64,000 nucleotides of DNA, taken from Streptomyces thinghirensis (lineage in GTDB: Bacteria > Actinomycetota > Actinomycetia > Streptomycetales > Streptomycetaceae). Below are positions 31,039 through 49,177 of the stretch, in pieces. A program made the translations under genes and the position numbers. The stretch covers positions 1 to 64,000 of the forward strand of contig JAKFGP010000040.1 of NCBI GenBank assembly GCA_021502835.1. The letters run 5' to 3'. The notes beneath the pieces were generated by a model that saw only the letters and a program-made list of their open reading frames with translations, was not told the DNA's origin and did not search any database. The stretch's first letter is position 1, and each line of letters begins with the position of its first letter.

Positions 31039-32071
31039 TTACTCGGTCAGCCAGTCGTCCACCCCCGCCAGCAGCCTCCCCTTCACATCCTCCGGCGCGG
31101 CCGAGCCCCGTACCGACTGGCGTGCCAGTTCCGCCAGTTCGGCGTCCGTGAACCCGTGGTGGTCCCGGGCGATCTCGTACTGGGCGGCCAGCCGCGCCCC
31201 GAACAGCAGCGGATCGTCCGCGCCCAGCGCCATCGGCACCCCCGCCTCGAACAGAGTCCGCAGCGGTACGTCCTCCGGCTTCTCGTACACGCCCAGGGCG
31301 ACATTCGACGCCGGGCACACCTCGCACGTCACCTGCCGGTCCGCCAGCCGCTTCATCAGCCGGGGGTCCTCCGCCGCCCGCACCCCGTGCCCGATCCGGT
31401 CGGCCTCCAGGTCGTCCAGGCAGTCCCGCACGGACAGCGGCCCGGTCAGCTCGCCCCCGTGCGGTGCGGACAGCAGCCCCCGTCCCGCGCGATCGCGAAC
31501 GCCCGGTCGAAGTCCCGGGCCATGCCCCGCCGCTCGTCGTTGGAGAGCCCGAACCCGACCACGCCCCGGCCCGCGTACCGCACCGCGAGCCGGGCCAGCG
31601 TCCGCGCGTCCAGCGGATGCTTCATCCGGTTGGCGGCGACCAGCACCCGCATCCCGATCCCGGTGTCCCGCACGGTCGTCTCCACCGCGTCCAGGATGAT
31701 CTCCAGCGCCGGGGATCAGCCCGCCCAGCCGCGGCAGCGTACGACGTCGGGTCCACCTGGATCTCCAGCCACCCCGACCCGTCCCGCAGGTCCTCCTCCG
31801 CGGCCTCGCGGACCAGCCGCTGGATGTCCTCCGGCTCCTGGAGGCACGACCGCGCCGCGTCGTACAGCCGCTGGAAGCGGAACCAGCCCCGTTCGTCCGT
31901 CGCCCGCAGTTTCGGGGACTCCCCGCGCCCCAGCGCCTCGGTCAGCGTCTCGGGCAGACGCACGCCGTGCTTGTCGGCCAGTTCCAGCAGGGTCGCGGGC
32001 CGCATCGACCCGGTGAAGTGCAGGTGGAGATGGGCCTTCGGCAGTTCAGAGACATCACGTACACGCTCCAT
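31039..32071 (-). CDS. add: Adenosine deaminase
   Basis: This is a zinc hydrolase of about 344 residues that converts adenosine to inosine in purine salvage. The N-terminal metal motif is LPKAHLHLHFTGSMRP. RIGHGVRAAEDPRLMKRLAD carries the active-site His, and VPMALGADDPLLFGARLAAQ holds the conserved Asp pair (normally SLNTDDP-like). HGGEL, with another ligand region, is visible once the break near 31482 is crossed. Breaks also near 31720. ATG at 32069-32071; the ribosome site is weak. Convergent with the minisatellite, and separated from the aminotransferase gene by a terminator. Confidence 0.93.
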
Positions 32072-32145
32072 TCCGTGATCCTGCCGCACGACACGCCCGG
32101 CCCGACAGCACTTTCCCCCGTACGTGGTCTTGCTCGCACAAGAAA

Positions 32146-32179
32146 CAGGGCCGCACCTCGACGCCGAGGTGCGGCCCTG
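32146..32179. terminator. Terminator between the aminotransferase gene and add
   Basis: A 15-bp perfect stem (CAGGGCCGCACCTCG / CGAGGTGCGGCCCTG) with a four-base ACGC loop. It lies 15 bases beyond the aminotransferase stop and upstream of add, both on the minus strand. Confidence 0.85.
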
Positions 32180-32194
32180 CTCAACGAGCGGCGG

Positions 32195-33422
32195 TCAGTC
32201 CCGCGCCTCCGCCAGCAGCTTCTGGATCCGGCTCACGCCCTCGACGAGGTCCTCGTCCCCGAGCGCGTACGACAGCCGCAGGTACCCGGGCGTGCCGAAG
32301 GCCTCGCCGGGCACGACCGCGACCTCGGCCTCCTCCAGGATCAGCGCGGCCAGCTCGACCGTGTCCTGCGGACGCTTGCCGCGGATCTCCTTGCCGAGGA
32401 GCGCCTTCACCGACGGGTACGCGTAGAACGCGCCCTTGGGCTCCGGGCACAGCACGCCGTCGATCTCGTTGAGCATCCGCACGATGGTCTGACGGCGCCG
32501 GTCGAAGGCCTCCCGCATCTTCGCCACGGCGTCCAGGTCGCCGGAGACCGCGGCGATCGCCGCGGCCTGGGCCACGTTGGACACGTTGGACGTGGCGTGC
32601 GACTGGAGGTTCGTCGCGGCCTTGACGACGTCCTTCGGGCCGATGACCCACCCGACCCGCCAGCCGGTCATCGCGTACGTCTTCGCGACACCGTTGGACC
32701 ACGATGCACTTGTCGCGCAGCTCGGGCAGCAGCGCGGGCATGGACACGGAGAAGGCGTCGCCGTAGACGAGGTGCTCGTAGATCTCGTCGGTCAGCACCC
32801 ACAGACCGTGCTCGACGGCCCACTGGCCGATCGCCTCGGTCTCGGCCTCGCTGTACACGGCGCCCGTCGGGTTCGACGGCGAGACGAAGAGGACGACCTT
32901 CGTCTTCTTGGTGCGCGCGGCCTCCAGCTGCTCCACGCTCACCCGGTAACCGGTCGTCTCGTCGGCGACGACCTCGACGGGGACACCGCCGGCCAGCCGG
33001 ATCGACTCCGGGTACGTCGTCCAGTACGGCGCCGGGACGATGACCTCGTCGCCCGGGTCGAGGATCGCGGCGAACGCCTCGTAGATGGCCTGCTTGCCGC
33101 CGTTGGTGACCAGGATCTGCGACGGGTCGACCTCGTAGCCGGAGTCGCGCAGCGCCTTCGCGGCGATCGCGGCCTTCAGCTCGGGCAGCCCGCCGGCCGG
33201 CGTGTAGCGGTGGTACTTCGGGTTCTGGCAGGCCTCGACAGCGGCCTGGACGATGTAGTCCGGGGTCGGGAAGTCCGGCTCACCGGCGCCGAAGCCGATC
33301 ACCGGCCGCCCGGCGGCCTTGAGGGCCTTCGCCTTGGCGTCCACGGCGAGGGTGGCGGACTCGGAGATCGCGCCGACTCGGGCGGAGACCCGGCGCTCGG
33401 TGGGAGGGGTTGCAGCGCTCAT
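32195..33422 (-). CDS. aspC: Pyridoxal-phosphate aminotransferase class I (aspartate-type)
   Basis: This is a soluble fold-type I aminotransferase of about 408 residues. [80 protein letters not shown] and [20 protein letters not shown] are family blocks, with the PLP-contacting Asn in SPSNPTG and Tyr in [11 protein letters not shown]. The Schiff-base lysine lies in [12 protein letters not shown], just after the single break near 32697. It most likely transfers the amino group of aspartate or glutamate. ATG at 33420-33422. Confidence 0.93.
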
Positions 33423-33638
33423 GACCCCATCGTTTCAGACCGGAAACCTCCCCGGCACAGGGGTTTCACGGACTGAGCAGGAGCGGGTCAAGCCCCTGAA
33501 CATCAGTCCGGGCGTGCTTTCTGTTCGACGCCCGGCCCGTGAGCACGTACACTCTCACCTCGTTGGCCTTCAGCGGCCCGCGGTCATCCGGTGGCCACCA
33601 AGCACCCGGGCGGATGCGGTACGTTGGGGGACACACAA

Positions 33639-33711
33639 AGGGTCGTAGCTCAATTGGTAGAGCACTGGTCTCCAAAACCAGCGGTTGGGGGTTCAAGTCC
33701 CTCCGGCCCTG
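33639..33711 (+). tRNA. tRNA-Trp (anticodon CCA)
   Basis: The acceptor AGGGTCG pairs with CGGCCCT (one T-G), discriminator G at 33711. Anticodon stem CTGGT/ACCAG with loop CTCCAAA, anticodon CCA at 33672-33674. T-loop GGTTCAAGTCC. It lies directly upstream of secE, a common actinobacterial arrangement. Confidence 0.95.
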
Positions 33712-33818
33712 CTACACACACCTTCGCCAGGATGTGTGCGCATGTACGTACAGCAATGCACCGCCGTGCGGCTCCAACCGGCGCGGCACGGCCACGACCC
33801 GGAATCAGGTGAGGACGA

Positions 33819-34106
33819 GTGACGGACGCCGTGGGCTCCATCGACATGCCTGATGCCCAGGACGAGGCGCCGGACTCCAAGAAGAAGTCGCGCAAGGGCG
33901 GCAAGCGCGCCAAGAAGGGCCCGCTGAAGCGCCTCGGGCTCTTCTACCGCCAGATCGTCGCGGAGCTGCGCAAGGTTGTCTGGCCGACCCGCAATCAGCT
34001 GACGACGTACACCACCGTCGTGATCATCTTCGTGGTCATCATGATCGGCCTGGTGACACTGATTGACTATGGCTTCTCTCACGCCGCCAAGTACATCTTC
34101 GGCTGA
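33819..34106 (+). CDS. secE: Preprotein translocase subunit SecE
   Basis: This is an intact 95-residue subunit of the SecYEG channel. A lysine-rich cytoplasmic stretch (SKKKSRKGGKRAKKGPLKRL) leads to the family motif VAELRKVVWPTRNQLTTYTT and one membrane helix VVIIFVVIMIGLVTLIDYGF. GTG at 33819 with AGGTGAGG upstream. It is followed 79 bases later by nusG in the usual order. Confidence 0.96.
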   Translation: MTDAVGSIDMPDAQDEAPDSKKKSRKGGKRAKKGPLKRLGLFYRQIVAELRKVVWPTRNQLTTYTTVVIIFVVIMIGLVTLIDYGFSHAAKYIFG

Positions 34107-34185
34107 GTCGAGGCGAAGGGCGCCGAGGTACCCGGCGCCCCTTTCGCGTGTTCCACCCCTATGTATCCAGGAAGAAGCAGCCACC

Positions 34186-35063
34186 GTGTCTGACCCGAAC
34201 GTGAACGACGCCATCGAGCCGGTCGAGTCCGTCGAGGACGAGCCCGGCATCGTCGAGGGCGCCGACAACGAGGACACCGAGGCCTCCGCCGAGGCCGAGG
34301 CTGCCGACGACGCCGTCGTCGCGGACGCGGACGAGACCGCCGAGGCCCAGGACGAGACCGCCGAGGACGCGGAGGCCGAGGACGCGGAGGCCGAGGACGC
34401 CGACGCGGAGACCGCCGAAGCCGCCGAGCCCGAGCCCGAGATCGACCCGATCGAGGAAGCTCCGCCAGGAGCTGCGCGTCCTGCCCGGCGAGTGGTACGT
34501 GATCCACACGTACGCCGGTTACGAGAACCGCGTGAAGACCAACCTCGAGCAGCGCGCCGTCTCCCTGAACGTCGAGGACTACATCTTCCAGGCCGAGGTG
34601 CCGCAGGAAGAGGTCGTCCAGATCAAGAACGGCGACCGCAAGACGATCCGGCAGAACAAGCTGCCCGGCTACGTCCTCGTCCGCATGGACCTGACCAACG
34701 AGTCCTGGGGTGTCGTCCGCAACACCCCCCGGCGTCACCGGCTTCGTCGGCAACGCCTACGACCCGTACCCCGCTGACGCTGGACGAGATCGTCAAGATG
34801 CTCGCCCCGGAGGCCGGAGGAGAAGCGCCGCCCGCGAGGCCGCCGAGGCCGAGGGCAAGCCGGCGCCGCAGCGCAAGGTCGAGGTCCAGGTGCTGGACTT
34901 CGAGGTCGGCGACTCGGTCACCGTCACCGACGGCCCGTTCGCGACGCTGCAGGCCACGATCAACGAGATCAACGCCGACTCGAAGAAGGTCAAGGGCCTC
35001 GTCGAGATCTTCGGCCGCTAGACCCCGGTCGAGCTGAGCTTCGACCAGATCCAGAAGAACTAG
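34186..35063 (+). CDS. nusG: Transcription termination/antitermination factor NusG
   Basis: This RNA polymerase factor has an acidic N-terminal extension of about 90 residues rich in [12 protein letters not shown] repeats, as in other Streptomyces. The NGN domain follows ([40 protein letters not shown]), then the KOW domain ([20 protein letters not shown]). GTG at 34186, ribosome site AGGAAGAAG. The frame breaks near 34462, 34730, 34775 and 34822. An in-frame TAG at 35019-35021 cuts off the last 14 codons ([13 protein letters not shown]), which are otherwise conserved; the real stop is the TAG at 35061-35063. Confidence 0.94.
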
Positions 35064-35148
35064 TACCGCTCACCGGTACTTCTCTTGGACGTACTAGTTT
35101 CGAGCAGGTCAGGCAGCCGCGAGAGCGGGTGCCTGACCTGCTGGTTTT
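35058..35148 (+). terminator. Inverted repeat and terminator after nusG
   Basis: Two structures lie in tandem. AACTAGTAC (35058-35066, overlapping the nusG stop) pairs with GTACTAGTT (35091-35099). Then AGCAGGTCAGGCA (35103-35115) pairs perfectly with TGCCTGACCTGCT (35130-35142) and is followed by GGTTTT. The second is a good terminator; the first could be its competitor or a processing site. Confidence 0.8.
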
Positions 35149-35246
35149 GGCCGCACATCCATACCCGTTATCGTTGTGCGGTAGTGCCTGTGTCCGGGTC
35201 GCCCCCGGATGCGGGCAGGACCCGAATCGAAAGGACCCGGAGAGCT

Positions 35247-35683
35247 ATGCCTCCCAAGAAGAAGAAGGTCACGGGGCTCATCGGCTCCAGATCCAGGCCG
35301 GTGCCGCGAACCCGGCCCTGCCGGTCGGCCCCGCGCTGGGTCAGCACGGCGTCAACATCATGGAGTTCTGCAAGGCCTACAACGCCGCGACCGAGTCGCA
35401 GCGTGGCTGGGTCATCCCGGTGGAGATCACGGTCTACGAGGACCGCTCCTTCACCTTCATCACCAAGTACGCCGCCGGCCGCCAAGATGATCCTCAAGGC
35501 CGCGGGCGTGGAGAAGGGCTCCGGCGAGCCGCACAAGACCAAGGTCGCGAAGATCACGCGCGACCAGGTCCGGCGAGATCGCCACCACCAAGATGCCCGA
35601 CCCTCAACGCCAACGACCTGGACCAGGCGGAGAAGATCATCGCCGGTACCGCTCGTTCCATGGGCGTCACGGTCGAGGGCTGA
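35247..35683 (+). CDS. rplK: 50S ribosomal protein L11
   Basis: This is a large-subunit protein of the GTPase centre, about 144 residues. [12 protein letters not shown] starts it; IQAGAANPA and [20 protein letters not shown] are the proline-rich N-domain with the thiostrepton-site region, and [17 protein letters not shown] is the C-domain end. ATG at 35247. Breaks near 35283, 35480, 35573 and 35602. The ATG follows a CCGGAGAG ribosome site. Confidence 0.95.
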
Positions 35684-35764
35684 CCTCCACCCCCGTAAGC
35701 AAGGCAGAAGTGGCGGGGCTCGCTCGGCCCCGACCACGACTCCTAAGAAGCAACAGGAGCAGTA

Positions 35765-36496
35765 GTGAGCAAGCGCAGCAAGTCTCCTCCGCGCTGCGGA
35801 CGCCAAGATCGACCGGGACAAGCTCTACGCCCCCGCTCGAGGCCGTCCGTCTCGCCAAGGAGACCTCCACGACCAAGTTCGACGGCACCGTCGAGGTCGC
35901 CTTCCGCCTGGGTGTCGACCCGCGCAAGGCCGACCAGATGGTCCGCGGCACCGTGAACCTCCCGCACGGCACCGGTAAGACCGCCCGGGTCCTGGTCTTC
36001 GCGACCGGTGACCGTGCCGAGGCCGCGACCCGCCGCCGGCGCCGACATCGTCGGCTCCGACGAACTGATCGACGAGGTGTCGAAGGGGCCGTCTGGACTT
36101 CGACGCCGTCGTCGCCACCCCGGACCTCATGGGCAAGGTCGGCCGCCTCGGCCGCGTCCTCGGCCCGCGTGGTCTGATGCCGAACCCGAAGACGGGCACC
36201 GTGACCCCGGACGTGGCCAAGGCCGTGACCGAGATCAAGGGCGGCAAGATCGAGTTCCGCGTCGACAAGCACTCGAACCTGCACTTCATCATCGGCAAGT
36301 CGTCCTTCGACGACACCAAGCTGGTGGAGAACTGCGCCGCGGCAAGCTGGAGGAGATCCTCCGTCTGAAGCCGTCCGCCGCCAAGGGTCGCCACATCAAG
36401 AAGGCCGCCATCAGCACCACGATGGGCCCCGGCATTCAGATCGACTCCAACCGCACCCGCAACCTCCTCGTCGAGGAGGACCCGGCGGCGGTCTGA
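35765..36496 (+). CDS. rplA: 50S ribosomal protein L1
   Basis: This is an L1-stalk protein and known translational autoregulator of the L11-L1 operon, about 241 residues. [40 protein letters not shown] and [20 protein letters not shown], followed by [10 protein letters not shown], are the family signatures. The C-terminus reads [23 protein letters not shown] at 35765 with ACAGGAGC upstream. Breaks lie near 35806, 35835, 36034, 36092 and 36342. Confidence 0.95.
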
Positions 36497-36520
36497 GCCC
36501 ACGGCTCGCCCAACCAGCTC

Positions 36521-36555
36521 ACGGGCCCCCGCACCTTCCGAGGTGCGGGGCCCGT
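36521..36555 (+). terminator. Terminator after rplA
   Basis: ACGGGCCCCCGCACCTT and AGGTGCGGGGCCCGT fold into a stem of about 15 bp (one C bulge) around CCG, 25 bases after the rplA stop. It separates rplKA from the lipoprotein genes. Confidence 0.8.
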
Positions 36556-36648
36556 TCCCTTCCACCTTACGGGTGTCGGAGCGCTGGGTTAGCGTGCGGG
36601 CAGCGCGGGAATCGCGCGCGGGGGCACACGGGGACAAGGGGTGGGCGC

Positions 36649-37453
36649 ATGACGGGCACGACGGCACGCCGTACGGTCAGCCTCGATCGCGGTGACGGCC
36701 GCGCTGGCGTGCGTCACCGCCTGCACCTCGGCCGACGGACCGACCGACGCCACCGACCCGTCGACGCGGTCGCTGCGCTCCGTCGAGCGGGCCACCGGAC
36801 GGGCGGGTTCGGCGAGGGTCGAGTCCACGACCGTCATGGGCCGCGAGCGTCCCTGGACGCCGTCGGCGCCCTCGGCTGGCGCGACGGCCTCACCGGCACC
36901 CTGACGATCACGTACACCGGCGGCACGACCGCCGAGACGCATGCGCCGGCTCGGCACCACCGCCATGGAGGCCCGGTACCTGCCCGACGCCTACTACGCC
37001 AGGATGGGCGACGCGTTCGCCGACCGGGTGGGCGGCAGACACTGGATCAAGTACGTCTACGCCGACCTGGAGGGCCTCGGCGACGGCGCGGGCGCCGGTT
37101 TCGCGGACCAGATGCGCAAGACCACGCCCCACGAGGCGGCGGTGAAGCAGCTGCTCGCCTCCGACGACGTACGCAAGGTCGGGGGAGGAGACGACCCGCG
37201 GCCGGCGCACCACGCACTGGACCGGCACGGTGGACGGCGCCACCGAGCAGACCGTCGACATCTGGGTCGACGACCGGGACCTGCTGGTCAAGAAGGTCGA
37301 GCGGGGCCGGACGGAGACCGGTGAGCTGAGCCAAGGACCGCGTACTACAGCGACTACGGCGTCGCCGTGTCCGCCGAGCGCCCTCCGGCCGCCGACACCG
37401 CGGACTTCAAGGAACTGCTGAAGGCGCAGGAGGGCGGCGGGGAGGGCGGCTGA
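36649..37453 (+). CDS. Lipoprotein, LprG/LolA-like, first of two
   Basis: This is a secreted, membrane-anchored protein of about 265 residues. A signal peptide ([14 protein letters not shown], after a break near 36683) ends in a lipobox with cysteine followed by [10 protein letters not shown]. The mature part ([54 protein letters not shown]) alternates strands like the LppX/LprG and LolA fold that binds lipids in a hydrophobic pocket. ATG at 36649, TGA at 37451-37453. Breaks near 36840, 36941, 37187 and 37338. A paralogue follows directly; both lie between the L1 and L10 genes. Confidence 0.75.
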
Positions 37454-37548
37454 TCCACAGAATTCACAAGACCGTTCGAACCGACTTGGGTACGCTCGCG
37501 TCCTGCTGAGTGAAGGCTGCTTCTTTCCGTGTTCCGTGGGGGGACTCC

Positions 37549-38395
37549 ATGAAGACTCCGTGCGCATGCCCGTGGGTGCCGGGCTGGCCCGCGCTGCTGC
37601 TCGCCGCCGGCGCGGTGGGCTGTTCAGGGTGACGGGGCCGAGAGTCCCCGAAGATGACGCGCCGGCGGCGGCCGTCGCCAAGGCGGCGAAGAACACGGAG
37701 GATCGACTCCCTCCGTTACCGCATGACCGGACGGGCCCCGGAGGAGGGCCGGGTCAAGGCCGAGGCCGAGATGCAGATCAAGCCCACGCTCGCGATGAGC
37801 ATGAAGATGACGGCACCGACCAGGGCCCCGACGCCAAGGCGGAGATCGGGCTCGTCGACAAGGCCATGTACATCGGCGGCGGTGCCGAGGCGGCCAAGGA
37901 GATGGACGGCAAGAGCTGGATCAAGTTCGACCTGTCCGCGCTGGGCGCCGACAAGGAGCTGAACCAAGCTCGGCGGCGCCTCCCAGGCCGACAAGAACCC
38001 GGCGACCGAGTCCACCTTTCCTCACCGGCGCCAAGGACGTGGGAGAAGGTCGGCACCGAGACCGTCGACGGCGTGCGGACCACCCACTACAAGGGCACGG
38101 TCACCCTCGCCGACCTGGAGAAGTCCATCGGGGACGAGGACAAGGACACCCGGGAGAAGCGGCAGAAGAGCATCGAGCAGTACGAGAAGATGGGCGTCGA
38201 CAAGCTCACGATGGACATGTGGATCGACGGCGACGACCGCACCGAGCAGTTCCGCATGCGCGGCGACGCCGACAAGGGCCCGCTGGACATGACCATCACC
38301 TTCCTCGGCTTCAACGAGCCCGTGAAGGTCACCGCCCCGCCCGCCAGGACACGGTCGACCTGGCCGAGATGATGCAGGAGTCCCAGCAGGGCTGA
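37549..38395 (+). CDS. Lipoprotein, LprG/LolA-like, second of two
   Basis: This is a protein of about 280 residues. [12 protein letters not shown] leads, once a break near 37590 is crossed, to [10 protein letters not shown], a signal peptide with lipobox AVGC. Mature segments [40 protein letters not shown] and [20 protein letters not shown] resemble the first lipoprotein and the LprG/LolA fold. ATG at 37549 with GGGGGGA upstream; TGA at 38393-38395. Breaks near 37630, 37700, 37818, 37967, 38018 and 38345. Likely a lipid- or glycolipid-handling surface protein; function unproven. Confidence 0.75.
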
Positions 38396-38698
38396 GTCCC
38401 AGCAGGGCCGAGTCGCCGTACGGGCGGATTTGCTTGACACTGCCCGGTTCACGTACGCTTCCCCAGAAGCCAAAGACCGCTGGTCGTTGCCGCGTGCTCG
38501 CGAGAGGGCACGGTGGCCGAAGGATCCGCTGAACTGCGGACGACCCGCGCAGGTGACTGTGGATGAGCTCCCGTCAGTCCGCGCCTCGTGCGTGTGATCA
38601 ACGGTCGAGCCACGGCCCCGTGGCTGCCGGGGCGTTTCGCTTCCCCAGTCCTCCTTCCGGGTCCGCGCGATCCGAATCACCCGGAAGGGCCGAGGCTC
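38396..38698 (+). promoter_or_regulatory. rplJ promoter and long leader (probable L10 leader)
   Basis: A consensus TTGACA at 38434-38439 and a TACGCT at 38454-38459 (spacing short at 14, perhaps because of a lost base) mark a likely promoter. The remaining 240 bases to the rplJ ATG are uncoding and contain GACC-GCT-GGTC and AGCCACG...CGTGGCT hairpins. In many bacteria the L10-(L12) complex binds such a leader to repress rplJL; position and length fit, but I cannot verify the binding motif. Confidence 0.5.
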
Positions 38699-39231
38699 AT
38701 GGTGACGCCCGAAAAGGCTGCCGCGGTTGCCGAGCTGACGGACAAGTTCCGCAGCTCCAACGCCGCTGTGCTGACCGAGTACCGCGGTCTCACCGTGGCG
38801 CAGCTGAAGACGCTGCGCCGGTCGCTCGGTGAGAACGCCCAGTACGCCGTGGTGAAGAACACGCTGACCAAGATTGCGGCCAACGAGGCCGGGATCACGC
38901 TCGACGACCAGCTCTTCGCTGGTCCGACGGCCGTCGCCTTCGTCACCGGTGACCCGGTGGAGTCGGCGAAGGGTCTGCTGCGACTTCGCCAAGGTCAACC
39001 CGAATCTCGTCATCAAGGGCGGTGTCCCTGACGGCACGGCGATGTCCGCCGACGAGATCAAGAAGCTTGCGGACCTCGAGTCCCGCGGGTTCTGCTCTCC
39101 AAGCTGGCGGGTGCCTTCAAGGGCAAGCAGTCCCAGACTGCGCAGCTCTTCCAGGCGCTTTCCCTCGAAGCTCGTCCGCACCGTGGACGCGCTCCGTGCC
39201 AAGCAGGACGAGCAGGGCGGTGCCGAGGTAA
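38699..39231 (+). CDS. rplJ: 50S ribosomal protein L10
   Basis: This is the base of the L7/L12 stalk, about 177 residues. [40 protein letters not shown] and [20 protein letters not shown] are the rRNA-binding half; [12 protein letters not shown] and [19 protein letters not shown] the L12-binding end. ATG at 38699. Breaks near 38985, 39092 and 39165, and an extra G before the stop; the TAA at 39229-39231 is the natural end. Confidence 0.95.
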
Positions 39232-39353
39232 TTCGGCTCGCTTTCCGATCCTCGCCGCATGAACCGCATGAGGTGAGGGGTCGACGCGGCCCGACGTGGC
39301 CCGCCTCACCCCGTACATCCGGCACCTGCCGGAGTAGTGGAAGGACCGCCATC

Positions 39354-39740
39354 ATGGCGAAGCTCAGCCAGGACGACCTGCTCGCCCAGTTCGAGGAGAT
39401 GACCCTCATCGAGCTCTCCGAGTTCGTGAAGGCCTTCGAGGAGAAGTTCGACGTCACCGCCGCCGCCGCGGTCGCCGCCGCCCCGGTCGGCCCGGCCGCC
39501 CCGACCGTCGAGGCAGGCCGAGGAGAAGGACGAGTTCGACGTCATCCTCACCGGTGCCGGCGACAAGAAGATCCAGGTCATCAAGGTCGTGCGCGAGCTG
39601 ACCTCCCTGGGTCTGAAGGAGGCCAAGGACCTCGTGGACGGCGCCCCGAAGCCCGTCCTCGAGAAGGTCGCCAAGGACGCCGCCGAGAAGGCCGCCGAGT
39701 CCCCTCAAGGGCGCCGGCGCCTCGGTCGAGGATCAAGTAA
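39354..39740 (+). CDS. rplL: 50S ribosomal protein L7/L12
   Basis: This is a stalk protein that recruits translation GTPases, about 128 residues. [20 protein letters not shown] and [14 protein letters not shown] form the dimerisation domain, an alanine-rich hinge follows ([11 protein letters not shown]), and [20 protein letters not shown] plus [10 protein letters not shown] is the factor-binding domain. ATG at 39354 with GGAAGGA. Breaks near 39515, 39705 and 39731; the TAA at 39738-39740 follows the family end SVEVK. Confidence 0.95.
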   Translation: MAKLSQDDLLAQFEEMTLIELSEFVKAFEEKFDVTAAAAVAAAPVGPAAPTVEAGRGEGRVRRHPHRCRRQEDPGHQGRARADLPGSEGGQGPRGRRPEARPREGRQGRRREGRRVPSRAPAPRSRIK

Positions 39741-40333
39741 GACCGCGAAGGCGTCAATGGATCCGTCAGGATCTGCAACGCCACAGCACCGAAGAGCGAT
39801 CATCCATCCGGGTGGTCGCTCTTCGGCGTATCCGGGGGTCCGGCGGTGGCCTTGCACCGCGACGGCGAAGAGTATGGTGATCTTCGTCGTGCCGTCGCCG
39901 GGGCCCTGAGAGCCCCCAGGCGGCAGGCGGTTCGAGACGGGGAGCCTTGACGAACCGCACGCGGGAGCGCGCGATTCTCAGGACGCGTCGTCACACGGAT
40001 CCGAATCCGAGGCATGGATCCACGGCGAAGAGGGCAGTATCACGGTTGCGTTGAGGGCGAGGCCTTGCCTGCAGGTGGTGAAACAACGAGGAGCGAACAC
40101 GGTCATCGAGACCCGCACTGGACATCAGTGTGCCATGTGGCTACACTTCGACCCGTTGCGCTGCCTGTTAGTTGCCCCCTGCCCGTCACCAGGGGTCTGC
40201 TCCTCGCCCGAGCACCGACGACCAGGAGCCGCCTGACCTGGCTTTACGGGCCACATCAGGCGCCCCCTGTCTTCGTGCACGGAAGAGGGGCCGGTACGCG
40301 CGTAGTGAGTCCGAGCCCTCGGAAGGACCCCTC
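39741..40333 (+). promoter_or_regulatory. rplL-rpoB intergenic region with partial terminator
   Basis: About 590 bases without a gene. CCGAAGAGCGA (39789-39799) pairs with TCGCTCTTCGG (39816-39826), an 11-bp hairpin not followed by a clear T run. In bacteria this position often holds an attenuator that lets only part of rplJL transcription reach rpoBC. The rest shows no further structure or promoter that I can defend. Confidence 0.55.
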
Positions 40334-43831
<3,498 letters not shown>

Positions 43832-43929
43832 CGGGGCTTCGGCGGACCTTGAGCGATCAAGGTCCGCCGGCCCCAGGACCCCCGTTTCAGACCCCAAGAC
43901 TTTACAACCCTGAGAGGGATTGACGCATA

Positions 43930-47824
<3,895 letters not shown>

Positions 47825-47851
47825 GCGAGTCGCCTGAGAAGGCCGCTACGA

Positions 47852-47889
47852 CCGAAGGGCGGTCACCCCGTGGGGTGGCCGCCCTTCGG
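47852..47889. terminator. Strong terminator after rpoC
   Basis: An 18-bp perfect stem (CCGAAGGGCGGTCACCCC and its complement) with a two-base loop, 27 bases after the rpoC stop and before the convergent membrane protein gene; it could serve both strands. Confidence 0.88.
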
Positions 47890-47907
47890 CGTGTGTGCTG
47901 AGGGGTT

Positions 47908-49177
47908 CTACGGCACGCCCAGCTCGAAGATGACGTAGTGGGCGTACCAGCCGGAGGGCGAGCGCGGCCGTGGAGAAGAAGACCACCAGGCTCGGGAGCT
48001 TCAGGCGGCTGAGGGCCGCGGCTGGGGCGATGAGCAGGGGGAAGGCGGGCAGCAGGTAGCGCATGGTGTTGCCGAACATCTGCTGGGTGCCGAGGACGGT
48101 GATGATCGTCGCCAGGGTGTACGCGACGAGCACCAGCGGGGGCTTCTGCGCAGCATCGGGGCGATGAGGAAGGGCAGCGCCAGGACCAGCTGGAGGGAGA
48201 GCAGGTCCGGGGTGGAGAAGGCGAAGGGGTAGTCGCCCTTGCCCACCGCGAGGTTGCGCAGCACGTCCAGGGTGTAGGCGCCGTAGTCGAAGAAGTGCGC
48301 CCAGCCCTCGCGCTGGAGCGTGAAGTACGCCGTGGCCTCGCCGGTGCTGTAGCCGACCCAGGCGATGTAGGAGAGCAGGCCCAGGGGAGCGACGACCATC
48401 GCGTAGACGGGGCCGCGTACGCCGTGCTCGCGTCTGGTCGCGGGGCGGGCGAGCGTCACCAGCGCGGCGAGTCCCACGGCGCCTATGAGTACGGCGGACG
48501 TGGGGCGGTTCAGGCCCGCGGTGAAGGCGAGCAGGCCGGCCACCACCCAGCGCTTGGTCATGACGGCGTAGCAGGCCCAGGCGGCGATGGCGACGAACAG
48601 GGACTCCGAGTACACCGCCCACTCGACGCCCGCACCCGGGGCCACGGCCCACAGCCCCGCGGCGATGGTGCCCGCGCGGGCCCCGGCGACGAGGCGGACC
48701 ACGGCGAAGATGCCCGCCGCCGCGACGAAGGACGAGACGACCGAGACGAGGATGCCGGAGCCGTACAGGCCGAGGCCCGTGGCCTCCGAGACCATGCGGA
48801 TCAGTGCCGGGTAGAGCGGGAAGAAGGCGACCGAGTTCTGCTGGACCGTGAACAGGCCGTCCGAGTCGAGCCGCACCAGGGGCAGGACTGTAGCCGTGCT
48901 CGGCGACCTGGAGGTACCACCAGCCGTCCCAGGTGGCCAGCACGTCCCACCAGTGGGCGCCGCCGCCGAAGCGGGGGTTCTTCTCCTTGTAGTCCCCGGC
49001 GTACTTCAGCAGGGAGGCGAAGACCGTGAGGCCGACTAGCTTCGTGACGCCGTAGAGGACGAGCGCGGGCAGGTAGGGGCGGGCGCCGTCCGGCAGCGTC
49101 GGACGCCAGGTCCGCCAGGAGCGTTCCGGGCGGTCGTCGGGCTGCCCGTCCGGTGCGTCGCGCGACCCGTCGGTCAC
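47908..49177 (-). CDS. Multi-pass membrane mannosyltransferase-like protein (PIG-V/GT39 type)
   Basis: This is a membrane protein of about 420 residues. After a hydrophilic N-terminus, YLPALVLYGVTKLVGLTVFA is the first helix; WDVLATWDGWWYLQVAEHGY has the WDGxWY-type catalytic aspartate of lipid-linked mannosyltransferases; FFPLYPALIRMVSEATGLGL and SGILVSVVSSFVAAAGIFAV continue, with about ten helices in all. The C-terminus WYAHYVIFELGVP is read after a break near 47960, ending at the TAG at 47908-47910. Other breaks near 48885 and 48150. The GTG at 49175-49177 has no good ribosome site, so the start could lie near 49200. The divergent gene encodes a GT2 enzyme that may supply a lipid-linked sugar. 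Confidence 0.78.
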
